Translations under genes and position numbers: made by a program | Assembly: GCA_032717465.1 (NCBI GenBank) | Contig: CM064671.1 | Coordinates: 52,258,498-52,322,497, forward strand | Length of the DNA: 64,000 nt | Direction of reading: 5' to 3' | From: Coenobita brevimanus | Taxonomy: Eukaryota > Arthropoda > Malacostraca > Decapoda > Coenobitidae | The notes under the pieces: model-generated | What the model saw: the letters and a program-made list of their open reading frames with translations, nothing else | Database searches by the model: none | Told to the model about the DNA's origin: nothing | Shown here: positions 46,130 to 58,663 of the stretch, one piece after another | How positions within the stretch are numbered: position 1 is the first letter of the stretch | How the letters are laid out: every line of letters begins with the position of its first letter

Positions 46130-48175
46130 CCTTACTGAATGTGTGCCCCACATTTGGCTTGACAGAAAGTAAACATATACAAAACTTAAAACTTAATTTA
46201 TGAAGAGGTGCGACAGGGTGTGGCACAAAAGAAGAAAATATATTAGTGAGTGGATGAGAAACAGGGGTGTGGAAGAAGTTGAGAAACGGAAGGGAGAGTA
46301 AACATGTATGTAGATAGGAGCAGAGAGGTGAACAAATTAGTAAGAGTAAAAAGAGAGTGGATGAGGAACTTGGAAGGAATGTGAGTGTAGAGTGGAGGAA
46401 ATGTAAGTAAATGTTCTGGAAAGAGGTAAAGAGAGTTAGGCACGGTGTCAAAGAAGTTAGATGGGGAGTGAAAGATAAAAATGGTAGATTACTAATGGAG
46501 AAGGGAGAAAATGCGAGCGAATGGAGAGAACACTTAAAAGAATTGTTGAACATAGAGAATGAAAGTAATGCGAGTATAAATGGCTGGGGCATGGCTGGGA
46601 GACAGGGGATTGTGAGAAGTGAGGAAGAAATCAGTAGGATGGAAGTTGTGGAAGCAATGAAGAAAGTCAACATGAGGAAAGCCCCGGGAATTGATGGAGT
46701 GCGTGGTGAAATGCTGAAGCATTGGGGAGAGATAGTAGTAGAATGGATGTGGAAGATGTGCAGATTGGCCTGGAAGATAGAGTCCCAGAGGACTGGAAGT
46801 CAGGTCTAATTATTCCCCTGTACAAAGGAAAAGGAAAAAAAAGAAGTGTGTGGTAATCGTATGCGCATTGTTCTCTTAGTCTAATAGGAAAAGTATATGA
46901 TAGGATACTTACTGACAGAGTTAGGACAGCAACAGAGGAATTAGTTGGAGAAGAACAAGGAGGTCATAGGGAGGGAAGAGGTTGTGTTGATCAGATATAT
47001 ATTCATGGCTCTTTAGTGGGAAAGTTCTAGAGAAGGGATAGACGTTGTATGCGGCCTTCATGGATGTGGAGAAAGCATATGATGGGGTGGATAGACAAGG
47101 ACTGTGGATAGTATTAAGAATATAAGGAGTAAATGCGAAGTTGAATGCCGTGAAAAGTATGTATGAGGGTGCTAAGGCTGCTGTGCATGTGGATAGTGAA
47201 CTGGGTGAATATTTCTAACTGAAGGTTGGATTGAAACAGGGATTTGTCATGTCTCCATGGTTGTTCAGTCTGTATATTGATGGGTTATAAAAGAGATGCA
47301 AGGTAGGGCAGTGGATGTTAGAGTGGCCCTAATGAGAGAGGGCAGTGTACGGAAGCTCCCCATACCGTTGTTTGCAGGTGATACTATGTTATTATGTGAA
47401 GACGAATGGGAGCTGCAAGGTTTGGTGGATGAGTTTTGGAGAGTGTGTAAGAAACGGACTCTGAAGGTGAATGTAGGAAAGAGAAAAGTTAAGTCTTCGA
47501 GAGAAGTGAAGTCAGTGAATGTACAGTGAGGCTGAATGATGAGGGAATGGAAAATGTGAGTGCATTTAAGTACTTGGGTAGTGTGATGAGTAAGGATGGA
47601 AATTTTGAGGGTGAAGCGCTTGAGAGGGTACAACGAGGAAGAAAGGTTGCTGGTTCCTTGAAGGCAGTGATAAGAAATAGGGAAGTGAGCATGGAAGTGA
47701 AAAAGTTACTGCACGACAGTAATGTCATACCAACTTCAACGTAAGGAAGTGAAACGTGGATCTTGTTGAAAGGACACAAGTCAAGAGTGAGAGCAGTGGA
47801 AATGAGTTACTTGAGACGATCATGTGGAGTCACATGGAGAGACAGACTGACAAATGAGGAAGTGAAGGAGCATTGTGGTGTGGATGTGGATGTGATAGAA
47901 AGATTTAGGAGAAACACATTGAGGTGGTTTGTCCATGTGGAGAGAATGCAGAGTGAAAGACTGAAGAGGAGAGTGTATGTGAGTGAGGTGGAAGGGTAGA
48001 GAGGGAGGGGGATACCAAGGATGAGATGGAGGGATGGAGTGGAGATGTGTACGAGTTAGGTGGGTGTGAGCTGAAAGAAAGGCAGTGATGTGCTGGGGGA
48101 CAGGGCGAGATACGGCGATTTGTTTGTGGTAACCCCTTACCGGATTAAGGCGTCTGGCAATCGAATAAACTTCAT
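46130..48175 (+). pseudogene. RTE-like LINE family A, 5'-truncated copy
   Basis: Reverse-transcriptase half of ORF2, plus strand. Landmarks: KMFWKEVKRVRHGVKEVRWG (46410-46465), KVNMRKAPGIDGVRGEMLKH (RT entry, about 46660-46720), GGHREGRGCVDQIY (about 46955), MDVEKAYDGVDRQGL (about 47060-47105), and LPLFAGDTMLLCEDE (about 47360). In the last of these the catalytic FADD is now FAGD, so the enzyme would be dead even if the frames were open. Downstream are FKYLGSVMSKDG (about 47565), TWRDRLTNEEVKEHCGVDVD and RRNTLRWFVHVERMQSERL (to about 47970). The 3' UTR ends with ATTAAGGCGTCTGGCAATCG at 48146-48166. Several stops and shifts. Confidence 0.85.
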
Positions 48176-49110
48176 TCTCTCATTAACATGTTGTGTATTG
48201 TGAATCAGAAACAAAAAATGGCCCTGCAATAGCACACAGGATTACGTTCCTTCAGGCAGTGAAGTGAGAGGTTTGTCTGAGTCAACAACTCACCCAGTGT
48301 TAGGTACTTAACTTCACCTTCAGATCCGTCACGTCTTCATATTATTCCAACATCTTGCTTATTTATAAAAAAAAAAAAAAGTAATCCAACAGTGTTTTTA
48401 ACATTCCTCTTCGTGATACTACGCAACTGTAAGCCTTGCTGTCGCTCTGTTAGTCATTAACATTTCGATTTCATTAATTATCCTGCCTTTTTTTTTTCCC
48501 TCCAAACATACCTGATCTGATTTAAAAAGTCACAGAAGGGGATACTGTAGACAAGATGGTAGTAAAAAGTCTTGAAAAGTGTCTGTTTTTATTTGAATAG
48601 CTAATGATCGGAAAACCTTTCAGTAAGATGCCAAGAAACTCGTTTCATTATTCGTGGATCGTTCCCCCTATCGGGAACTGGTTGTTGTGTTGTTGTAGAT
48701 TTTCCTCCAGTAGGAGGACCGGGCCAACTCCACTAATAAAAACATGGACTGATAATTAGCAGGTGGTAGTAACAAATACTTTTCCTGTTGGGCCTATTAG
48801 CTCCCCATGGGAATTACTGATTTCCCACATGAACTTGTTTATCTCGTGGACCCATTCCCTCCATGAACCCATTTCCCCATGGACATGTTTTTATCCACTA
48901 GTCATATGTTTCTGCTTGGGCTTACTTCCCTGAACGTCTTATTTCTCATGGCCATATTTTCTCACATGGACCTTTTTCATCCATGGTCCTACTTTCCCCC
49001 TTAAACCTCTTCTTCAATGGACGTTTTATCCTTCAACCACCCACCCACCAATTCAGCCACCAAGCCACAAACGTACCCACTCACTCAGTATAACCTCTCA
49101 AGAATAGCAT
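48176..49110. other. No gene recognised
   Basis: Unique-looking sequence. CCATGGACC/TTTCCCCATGG-like near-repeats occur at about 48800-49020 and are not coding. Confidence 0.4.
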
Positions 49111-49118
49111 GACCCAGC

Positions 49119-49120
<2 letters not shown>

Positions 49121-49216
<96 letters not shown>
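49121..49216. repeat. (AC)n microsatellite, about 47 units
   Basis: Pure AC array. Confidence 0.97.
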
Positions 49217-49549
49217 CATATTTAACAGTATTAATTGTAATAGTTTTGCCTAGGTGGATATTCTGACTACAATTTTGCATCGTTAGTCGACCGGGAAACC
49301 ATTACAAAATTCATGGCACAAGCATAAATTATAACACTTTTCGATAAAGGGGTTTGTAACGGGAAAGTGACACAGAGATTATCGTATTTTTGTGAGAATT
49401 TCATGAAATATCTCTCTTACATTTGCCATTTAGTTGTTTTTTCCATGACTATATATCAACAGTAACATAAACAGTTAACGAGAGGACTTTTCTCATACAT
49501 TTTGCAAGTATCATTTATTATCATAGCCTACATAGTTGAAAAAAGAAGG

Positions 49550-51090
49550 AAATGGCTATTGAGCTAATGAAAGAAAGCTATTGACAGACGAAGGAAATCC
49601 ACTAAGGGTAAATACAGTAACTGATGAAAAAAGTGAGAAAAGAAAAAGAGGTAATGATGATTTGGAAGCTACATGAGTTCATATCACTGTGAAAACAGGA
49701 AGCTCTTTTGGAAAATAGTGCAGAAATTTAGAATTGAAAGTGGAATGAAGAGTGAAGGGATGAGAAAAAGAATTTTGATAGTCTGAGGGATGAAAGTACA
49801 AAATTTTAACAAATGGAAGTAATGAGCAAAACAAAAGAATATTTTTAAAGAAATATTATTAGTTGGAGTGGTGACAGAAGAGTAGTATTGAACATTTCTA
49901 GTTTGGTGGTGTGCAGAGAAGAAATGTATTGCCAGGAAATGTGATATTTGCTAGAGATGAATATTGTTGTAATGTGGTCGAAGGAAAGGTTACGTGGAGT
50001 CAGTAAGTGAATATAGAAGATCATGCTTTTCCATTGAATAAATAATATCAGTTTCTCTATAGCCCAAAGGCCTAAGTTTGGAAGGGGTGCTACAAATAGC
50101 CTCCATATAACTCAGCTGTGCACCATCAGACTCCTCACCTAAGCTGACCAGTTTCAGTCATGAGCCTCTGCATGACTAACATACATAAACTGCAGACAGT
50201 GTTCAGATACTACTGTCATGTCCTCTTTTTTACCTTCTCATACACTTTGGATAAGTCTTTGTAGATTCTTTTTTTTTTTCCTCAACGGATAACATCGTTA
50301 TGGGTCAGTGGACCTCTTGGTATCAGTCTTTTCTACGTACTCCTATGATAACTACACCTTGTATTAGTAACCTGGGACATATACTACCCAATAACACAAA
50401 CAAGCCTAACCAGAGAAGCGAGATCGAAACAACACATCTGCCTTTGATCATGGTCTGAGCTGAACAAAGAGAAAGGGAAGTAGACCGTCGCAATCAACAT
50501 GGTCCAGTGATAACTCTTTAAGCACAGAGTTGGAGGAAAACTATATAGTACCTTACGCTACCTACCAAGAGATATGTACAGTATGTGGATGCAAAGACAG
50601 AGAAGAGAGGTAAACGTACTACGGCATTAGAAAGTAGAGTAGTGGAGGGAAGGAAAATGGCTGGTGGTAAGTTGCGCCTTGACACGAAACAGAGGTTTGA
50701 ATGTGGCAACGTGAGAGGCTTGAGTACAGGAGCACTAATGCCTACACTAACACTACGGGTGTAAGATTTTGGTGTGTCTTAAATCTCTGAAGGTACGAGT
50801 AGGAGCAGAGGAAATCGGGGATAGTGGATAGGCTAGAAAATTACGTGATTCATGGAAGACGTGGATTATGGTAGTTCTTCGAGAGCAGATTAGAGAAGAG
50901 TGAGCATAGCTGGTTTGGTCTCGTGGAGGGAATATGTGCGAATAGGTGGTGCAAATGGTATATCTGAGCGAATTTGGCAGTGAGAGGAGCCATGGTAGGA
51001 CAAGGTAAATATATATGTTAAATGGATGTGTGAGAAAGTGAGGTAGGGAGGTAGTTGTGGCTGTGGAACTGAAAAATGCCTGAGGTAGGT
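49550..51090 (+). pseudogene. Very degraded RTE-like LINE
   Basis: Isolated matches to the family A/B protein in the right order. ENRKLFWKIVQKFRIESGMK-like sequence lies near 49690-49750. Near 50910 there is SWFGLVEGICANRW, the counterpart of the RWFGHVERM block close to the LINE C terminus, followed by a GAMVGQGK segment. Stops are too frequent for any reading frame. The identification is tentative. Confidence 0.4.
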
Positions 51091-51378
51091 GGGAGAATTT
51101 TGTACTTATGAGTGTATGAAACGGGCTAAGTCACTGATTTTTCCTAGTGATGTGATCGTCAAATTGACTCCGAATGTCCGGTCGAGGACAACCGCAGGCA
51201 AACAACAGCCCTTGCAGAGCCGATCCATTCAGCAAATTGATATTCCCTTATGGATGGCAGCATCTCGTCACAGTGATGGGTGACAAACAGTGTGGAGGAT
51301 AGGTTCTCGGATGAGTATCGCATATGCGTCTCCACCCAGTTAACAGGGGAGTCATATTAGGCTCCAGATCATCCCGCT

Positions 51379-51615
51379 GTTTGATTATATGGTTACCACC
51401 TAGTGCTGTAAATAGTTTCCTAGGTTACAGGAAACCATTAGGTTTGTCACTCAATATTGAGTTACTTGAAGTGGAGACAAGAGTAATCAAAAGTGACAGG
51501 AAGGGTGGAAGAAAATGGAGGACAGGAGAAGATACAGGAAAGGAATGAAAATGTTGAATGGAGAAGTAGACAGCACTACAAAAACTGAGTGAATGATGGT
51601 CACCACCACCTACCA
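51379..51615 (-). mobile_element. LINE-tailed short element (SINE-like), copy 3, truncated
   Basis: Aligns with copies 1 and 2 from the TGGTTACCACC block to the CCACCACCTACCA end and includes the hairpin (about 51409-51442). The tail half, including the shared LINE 3' end, is missing. Confidence 0.75.
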
Positions 51616-51619
51616 CTAA

Positions 51620-52270
51620 TAAGTGGCCTGATGCTGTACGTGTGGATGTTTATACCTATGATGTGGAATCACATTTCCAGGGACTTGAATGATGAGTGAA
51701 AGAGAGGGTTCTCGCACTGGCCAAGCTTTTAAGTAGTTCTCTTTATCAATTTTCCTCTCTTAACTCTACTTCATCTTATCCTTAGGTGGGAAGAGTTCTG
51801 GATGAAGACAATGATTATATTTCCAGTGTGTTCAGTGTAGGGATTAAGTTTCATAAATATGAATAAATGCTTAATATGTGAATTCTGAGATAAGAGGTCT
51901 ACACCAAAAATAAATACAGAACAATATAATCTTTCCATGTGGAAGTTTATGGTCGAGTTTAATGAACCTCTTAGGTCTGGTAGCATATTTCGACCATTCT
52001 TTCAAAACAGTTATACATTACAGTCAAAGTAAGAAAATACTGTTCAGAAGCAAGATTTGCCATTTAGGTAGTCGATGAACTTCTCGATGTTTCCTGTTGT
52101 TTACCATAGCTCCAGTACAAGTCAGAGCTACATGTTTGCCTGTTGTTTGTGAGCGTAGTTATTTCGTAAGTGATGCATTAATTTTTGTGCTTTTTTTCTC
52201 TATAATGTTTTATTTATGTGATTGTTAAATTGTATAATTTGATTTGGGTTTGAATGGTAAATAATTTACA
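51620..52270. other. No gene recognised
   Basis: AT-rich spacer with no supportable frame. Confidence 0.4.
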
Positions 52271-52276
52271 GTGTTA

Positions 52277-52751
52277 TGTAATATAAGAAAACTCTTGCAT
52301 GTTTTGGTTATCTCCGAGTTGGTAACTGTGCTTTCTCTCTCTGGAAAACACCAGAACTGTGGAAAAATGTAGATAATTCTAGAACAGTGCAAGCATATAT
52401 AAGGATGGGGAGGAGACTAGAGCGACTTCAGTCGGTTTTCAGTTCAGTTTGAGTGTCGGTGCAGTGTCGGTGTAGTTTGTATATTTTTGGTACTTGTGAA
52501 AACAGTGAAGTGTTGTGGGCAAATAGTGAAGAGTTATTGAAATAGTTATATCATCGGAACTTGTGAAAATAGTGAAGTGTCGTCAGGCATTAAGTGTAAC
52601 TGCAGTAAGTAAAGTTTGTATAGTACCAGTGCTTGTGAGAATAGTGAAGTGAAATTGGGAAGCATTAAGTGGAATTATATGAAAAATAAAGACAGTCATT
52701 TTTAAGAAGCCAGTGTTTATTTTCGCCTCAGCTGATCTTGTGTGTTGTACA
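52277..52751 (+). promoter_or_regulatory. Candidate LTR with TATA box, initiator and poly(A) signal
   Basis: TATATAA at 52396-52402, an arthropod-type initiator TCAGTC at 52428-52433 about 34 bases downstream, then a leader with short GTGAAAATAGTGAAGTG-like repeats at about 52495, 52564 and 52634, AATAAA at 52685-52690 and a GT-rich element near 52740. This compact promoter-plus-terminator arrangement is typical of an LTR. The block begins TGTAATATAAG and ends TTGTACA. No gag/pol follows, so it would be a solo LTR. A host promoter is an alternative. Confidence 0.45.
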
Positions 52752-52759
52752 CCGGAAGG

Positions 52760-53585
52760 CTGACCATAAGAACAACAACTCACTGGGCAACGTCCTTCCT
52801 GTACTGAACTACTGCTTTTGGAGCCTGTGGCAGTGTGGGGATGCAAATATAACAATATGGTTTATATTTCATATTTGCCACGTTGTGTTCCAGGTCGTTG
52901 TTCCTCAAAATTTGGTATTTTTGGCATACAGTATGTAAATAACATATCCACACTTTGATCCAAAGCCGATAGTCAATTTGATTATTTATTGGGAGGTAAA
53001 TAATATTTGCTACACTATCTCTATTACGTTTAAAAACTGAGTGGAATATTATTAGTGTGTTGCCTATCTTACATGTACTACTGTTGCTGCCAAATTTCCC
53101 GATTTATACTTTTTTTTTATATAGCTGACACAAAATCATTGGAGCTCAACATAATGAGCCTAGACGTAATACCTATAACACAAATAATAATGGTTTAGTT
53201 TATGCATTCAATAACAATCATTGTATTGACCGAAAATATAGCGATATTATGTTCAATGCCAATGATGTGTAAAAAGCAGAATCTTTGAAACTTACAGCAC
53301 ATATCTCTATATAATCTTGAGGTATGTTTAATTTTCATCCATTATAGATCTCACTGGAAGTCAGGTCACGCCCTGAGGCAAGGACCAATAATTATGCTTA
53401 TGTAGGGATGATGACCAGCAGATTCCACACCATATCCTGAATCTTGTCTCACTCACAGCCCCCCCCCCTCCCTCCCTCACATCCCACCCATATGCATTAA
53501 TCCCTTGTGTTATCGCAGAACACTGTTTATGCAAATCTACTGGTCTTTTGGTCTGTTCAAAAGCAGATAAAGTAACTGAATACAG
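52760..53585. other. No gene recognised
   Basis: AT-rich spacer. Short C-run at 53460-53470. Confidence 0.4.
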
Positions 53586-53589
53586 TGAC

Positions 53590-54230
53590 ACAGGATGATG
53601 AGGAAATGGAGAATGTGAGTGCGTTTAAAAGCTTGGGTAGTGTAATGAGTAAGTATGAAGTTTAAAGAATGAAGTGTTTGAAAGTATATAAGAGGAAAGA
53701 AAGGTTGCTGGTTCTTTTGAAATCACTGATGAGAAATAGGGAAGTGAGCAAGGGAGTGAAAAAGTCACTGCATAATAGCATCGTGAAACTAATGTATGGA
53801 AGCGAAGCTTGGACCTTGTTGGAAGTACACAAGTCAAGAGTGAGAGCAGCAACTGGTTATTTGAGAGGAGTAAGTGGAGTTTTATGGAGAGACAGACTGA
53901 CAAATGAGGATGTGAAGGGGCATTGCAGTGTGGATGAGGAAGAGATAGAAAAGGTTAGGAGAAATACATTGAGATGGTTTGGCAGTGTGGAGAAGATGGA
54001 GAGTGAGAAACTAACAAGGAAACTGTATGTGAGTGATGTGGAGAGGGGGGAGAGGGAAGGGGTGACCGATGATGAGTTGGAGGGATGGAACTGATAGGTA
54101 TATGGGAAGTGGGGGCGTGAGCTGGGGGGGGGGGGCAGCATAATGGCAGGGGACAGGGCGGCATGGAGGCGGCATTTTGTGGCCACCTCTTACCGAATTA
54201 AGGCGTCTGACTATAGATAGATAGATTGAA
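53590..54230 (+). pseudogene. RTE-like LINE family A, 3' fragment
   Basis: Encodes the C-terminal third of ORF2 (EVSKGVKKSLHNSIVKLMYG, TWTLLEVHKSRVRAA-like, WRDRLTNEDVKGHCSVDEEE, RRNTLRWFGSVEKMESEKL) over about 53669-54090. The family 3' UTR follows, ending GAATTAAGGCGTCTGACTAT with an ATAGATAG tail at 54226. It begins in the YLGSVMSK region, so it is 5'-truncated. Confidence 0.85.
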
Positions 54231-54234
54231 AAGC

Positions 54235-54795
54235 AAAGCTATTGTCTTTGAAAAGCCCCAAATAAACCCTCAGCCTATCAGCAACTGGGTCTTAAAACCC
54301 AAATAATTTGCAATTTTTTGTCTTATATATGGTGCCACTATTTCAGTATCCTGCACTAAGTTATCGATGCAAGATTTCCCCTTTCTTTTATTATTTACTA
54401 GCTATCCCTACTTTTCATTTGAAATTGATGTTTTGTATTTATATTATTGTAATGAAAAATAACATAAATTCTTTCTAAACATACAGGTACCGGTATAGTA
54501 ACATAGAACTGTAAACTACAACTAACGAAGATTGCCAGGAAAGCATAAATGTTGCTATTAAATCAATAAGCACTATAACTATGGCTTATTCCATCCTATC
54601 TGATATAAAAAGAGACTTAAGAACTGAATGCCGGCAAATGATTGGTTGTCCGAGTGCATTCAATAGTAATGAAGTATTTCAGAGCCGTGCGCAAGATTAA
54701 AAAAGAAAGGGGGGGGGGAGGAGTTAAAAAATAAAAACTATACTTTCATAACATAGTTTATTCACATTATTTCATTCATTGATTCATTTATCATC
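54235..54795. other. No gene recognised
   Basis: AT-rich spacer. AAGATTGCCAGGAAAGCATA at about 54529 recurs in diverged form near 55575. Confidence 0.4.
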
Positions 54796-54798
54796 TAA

Positions 54799-54925
54799 TC
54801 CTGTGTTGCCCCATAAGGAGGATGCGAACCCGGGGCAAGGCCAGTTGGTCCTAACATTTAAGATGAGAGTGACCAGCCTCACTCATCCCTGAATGGCATT
54901 TCGTGAGCAATAAACTCCAAACGCC
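54799..54925 (+). repeat. Dispersed repeat, copy 2 (pair with 8221)
   Basis: Same 125-base repeat as 8221-8345, same orientation. No coding frame or pol III boxes. Confidence 0.7.
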
Positions 54926-55189
54926 CCTTCAAATTTGAAGAACTCTTTAAACTTTTTTCCAATTATTTTTCTATCGTAACATTCTTAATAGGATTTAATT
55001 AATTTAAGGAGTTGCGTTTTTAGTTTTATTTTCATTCGAATTTTTCATTCTTTCCAAATGGGTGGGTTAACCCCCCTCTTCGTGTGCACGGCCTTGATTA
55101 TTTATTTTATTTATTTTAAGGGTTACAATAAGTGTTTCTGATGGTAAGATTGCAAGAAAGAAATATATATGTATGGTTATTTGCATGGT

Positions 55190-55349
55190 CCAGATACGTG
55201 TGAAATTTTTATTTTTCCCGCCATAACAACACAATGTTACAGTCATGACATATAATTTGCTATAACACGGTAATAAAAGTGGAACTCGTAAACACTTGTC
55301 CGAAAGTATTGTTCTGGCAGGAGAACTGAAAATTTCACACGTATCTAGG
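55190..55349. mobile_element. Palindromic MITE
   Basis: About 160 bases. The left end CAGATACGTGTGAAATTTT matches the reverse complement of the right end (TAGATACGTGTGAAATTTTC). The imperfect inverted repeat continues through TTCCCGCCATAACAA versus TCCTGCCAGAACAA, about 38 bases in all. No coding capacity. The superfamily is undetermined because no clear target duplication is seen. Confidence 0.65.
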
Positions 55350-55606
55350 CCGTCTGATAGACTTTGTTTAGCTTCGTTTTTAAATGTATCTATTCAAATA
55401 ACTTTTTTTTTTTTTTTTTCAATCTTATGGTATGAAATGCTTACTGTAACTTTTATAATTAAAATAATTTAAAATATGCTGTTACTAATAACAGCATTCG
55501 AATAACAAATCAGCTACCAGGTTTCGAAAGCTTTAGGCTTTTCTCCTCTCAGATGAGATTGAATAGGGTTTAGCCAAGATTGCCAGAAAAATGTAAATGT
55601 TGTTCT

Positions 55607-55981
55607 TCACTTGCTCAGATGTAACAAGAAAAGCAAGTAGTTCAAAACACTGTCATGTACAGTAAACATTCCTGAATGCCGCCTTGAATATGAGAGTGCT
55701 CCATTGGTACTGTTATGACACGCAGTAATTAAGTGTAAGTAGCTTGAGGGATAAGTGGCTGAAAATTGCTCTAAATTAGACCGCTTTGTACTGCTCCGCA
55801 GATGATGTTTTGTCCTAAGGTTGCGTTCATTTTTCCAGCGCATGATCCACCTGCTAACAGTAGAGACGCTGAAGCCTGTTTCTTGGGCTATGCCACGTAT
55901 ATTCTTCCCAGTCATCCATAACCATATAAACCTGGCTCGCTCGCTCTCTGTTGCTGGATGGTAAGGGCGGCTTGGCTCCAT
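55607..55981 (-). pseudogene. Transposase N-terminal helix-turn-helix (Tc1-like) fragment
   Basis: Minus-strand frame beginning MEPSRPYHPATESERARFIW. It contains GKNIRGIAQETGFSVSTVSR followed by WIMRWKNERNL, a helix-turn-helix of the kind that opens Tc1/mariner-type transposases (R-II-LW-G-S-REIA--TG-SVSTV-RW). After about residue 60 the similarity fades, and no DDE core follows on this strand. It is probably the DNA-binding end of a decayed transposase. Confidence 0.6.
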
Positions 55982-55999
55982 ACTCCACTCCTTGGTATA

Positions 56000-56780
56000 G
56001 TTGTTAAATTATAATAAACACTGGGATGGACGATACAGTAAAAAGTACAGCCATCTATATATTCGTTTATAACCTGAGGCTACATACTGAGCGTGTTCAC
56101 CCCTATAAAGGGACCTACACACACTTGTCTCCCTGTTTCACAGCTACCTCTTCTCTGCTGTATGATTATTGTTATCCCAGTGTTGACAGTTACCATTACG
56201 CTGTCTGAACCAGTTTGGTAGAAACTCAACGGGTCAATGAGTCTGTGATATAGGGGCGCCCATCGTGCTCTCACTTGATATAGTGGTTCAGGTGACAACA
56301 CTGAGTGACAGGTCAAACAGTTTCCTTTAATCCATTGACTCTTGTAGATGGTGACCTTATAAGCTATTGCTGAGGTAGGGAAGGAAGACCTGTGGGTTTC
56401 TGTGATGAAGGTGAGAGGCAGGCAGGGATAGTGGTTACCGAAGGGCCTGTTCTTAATCGCTAGCAATGACTAAAAAGCTTCAAACCTGAATCATGTGCTT
56501 ACTCTGGCCTACAAAACATAGGGCGGTTCGTAAGACTCGGTGGAATGGGAGAGATGTAGATGGTTATGTAAGAGATGGGAAGAAGCGTCTTTGTTCAAGA
56601 ATGGGAGGTATGGTCTGATGTCATAGTGTGAACCTAAGATGACGAGAGTGAAGCAGATGTGTGGTAAAGTTTAAAGTATGTGCTGGAAGGTCTAGTACAT
56701 GTGTTTGCATTGATGAATACTTTATTAATGACGGTAGATGGAGAGAAATAAAAAAAATATATATTCAATATACTGTAATA
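56000..56780. other. No gene recognised
   Basis: Spacer between the HTH relic and the next LINE. No supportable frame. Confidence 0.4.
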
Positions 56781-56784
56781 ACTT

Positions 56785-57700
56785 GTTTCTACTGCCCTCA
56801 CTCTTGACTTGTATGCTTCCAACAAGGTCCAAGTTTCACTTTCGTACGTTAGATTTGGTATTACAGTACTGTCATGACTTTTCTTTACTTCCATGCTTAC
56901 TTCACTGTTCCTTATCACTGGTTTCAAAGAACCAGCAACCTATCGTCTTGCTGTACCTTTTCAAGCACTTCACCCTCTAAACTTCCATCTTTACCCATCA
57001 CACTACCCAAGTACTTATAAACACACTCACATTTTCCATTTCCTCTTCATCCAGCCTCACTGTACATTCAATGACTTCATTTCTCTCAAAGACCATAACT
57101 TTACTCTTCCCAACATTCACCTTCATATTCCATTTCTTACACACACTCCCAAACTCATTCACCAAGCCTTGTAGTTCCCCTTTGTCTTCACTTAACAATA
57201 CAGTATCATCTGCAAACAACGGTATAGGGAGTTTCCAAATTCTGTCCTCACTTATCAGGGTCGCTCCAACATCCACTGCCCTACCTTGTATTTTTTTATA
57301 ACACCATCCATATACAGATTGAACAACCACGGGGACATGACACATCCCTGTTTTAATCCAACATTCGATAGAAAAATTAACTCAGTTCACTATCCACACG
57401 CACTGGAGCTTTACACCCTCATACATTCTTCACGGCATTCAACAGCTTCCCATTTATTCCATATATCCTTAACACTTTGCACATTCCTTGTCTGTCCACC
57501 CTGTCATATGCCTTCTCCAAATCCATGAATGGCGACTTCAACTTCTTTCTCATCTCTAGAAACTTTCCCACTAAAACCTAAGAATGAATATCTGATTTAC
57601 ACAACCTCATCCTTTCTTAAGACCTCCCTGCTCTTCTCCAATTAATTCCTCAGCTCTTTCCCTAACTCGGTCAATAAGTATCCTACCTTATACTTTTCCT
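56785..57700 (-). pseudogene. RTE-like LINE family A, internal fragment
   Basis: Minus strand. Reading from 57700 downward: remnants of the VYDRIL block, a GQTRNVQSV-like patch, and IPLFADDTVLLSEDKGELQG with intact FADD (about 57220-57160). Next are KVNVGKSKVMVFERNEVIEC, TVRLDEEEMENVSVF, NSEVSMEVKK and TLLEAYKSRVRAVE, where similarity stops near 56785. Both ends are missing. Confidence 0.8.
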
Positions 57701-57714
57701 GTTAGTTCCACTGC

Positions 57715-58330
57715 GATGAGAAGTAAGAAGTGCTATGAAAGTCCTTAAATCGAGGTTTAAGTGTGGAGGTTGGAAGTTGGTTGCATGATGTGTTAGTACC
57801 CATATTAATGTATAGGTGTGAAGCATTTGTCTGGTATGAAAACTGAAAGTTAAAATAATGAACGGCAGAAATGTGAATTCTGAGCAATGCATTCTTAGTG
57901 TGCAGATTGAATAAGACAGGATGTAGTATGATTCCAAAAGAAACTAAGGGAGTCAATTGACAATTGGGTTGTACAGTGTGTTTTTATGGAAGGGTTTAGG
58001 AAGAGAATGGGCATCAATAAGCTTTGAAAGGTTATAATATTATGTGAGCGACATTGAAATTGGAGAAGTGGCGTGATAGACCAAGAAGATGAACTGAAGT
58101 GGTGTAGAAAAGTGTAAGAAAGCGTTGTGATATGATGGGTGTTGAGGTCGGAAAATTCCAAATGAAATATTTATGTAGCAAACCATAGCACCATGTGATA
58201 TCCTCACTTGGAAGTGTGCTAATGGTTCGAGGTATGAGGTGAAGTCCTGATTCCTTGAGCTTGAACTAGTCTGTTGCAGACTGTACGGCCTGTTTCAGAG
58301 GACTGATTGTTGATCAGCTCCCCTTCTATC
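57715..58330 (+). pseudogene. Degraded LINE C-terminal region
   Basis: Plus-strand patches such as a YRCEAFVWYEN-like segment (about 57805-57845) and NGRNVNSEQCILSVQ (about 57862-57906) follow the order of the ETW...MEMRCLRSM region of family B. Heavily decayed, tentative. Confidence 0.4.
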
Positions 58331-58663
58331 TCTCTACACATGTTCCTGTTGGGGATGCAAAATTATATACTGTGTTTGCGTTTTAATTGATTGATGCAAA
58401 TATACACATAACTATTGCCCTCAATATGCAATGAAATTTTTAATGAGATAAGTACATTTGAACCTTTGGAAACATGAGAAAATATTCCATGCTACCCAAC
58501 TAAAAGCCATTCTTTCTTGCCTCGCACTCTCCTCCAACGTGCCAGCTTCCCATTTTCACTCTTTCCCATCCTCCCCCTTCCCACTCCTTCCAAACCTTCA
58601 ACGGCCTTCCTTCTCTTTCAGTATAGAAAGGGCATGGTATATTTCAGTTTTCTCTAAATTTTA

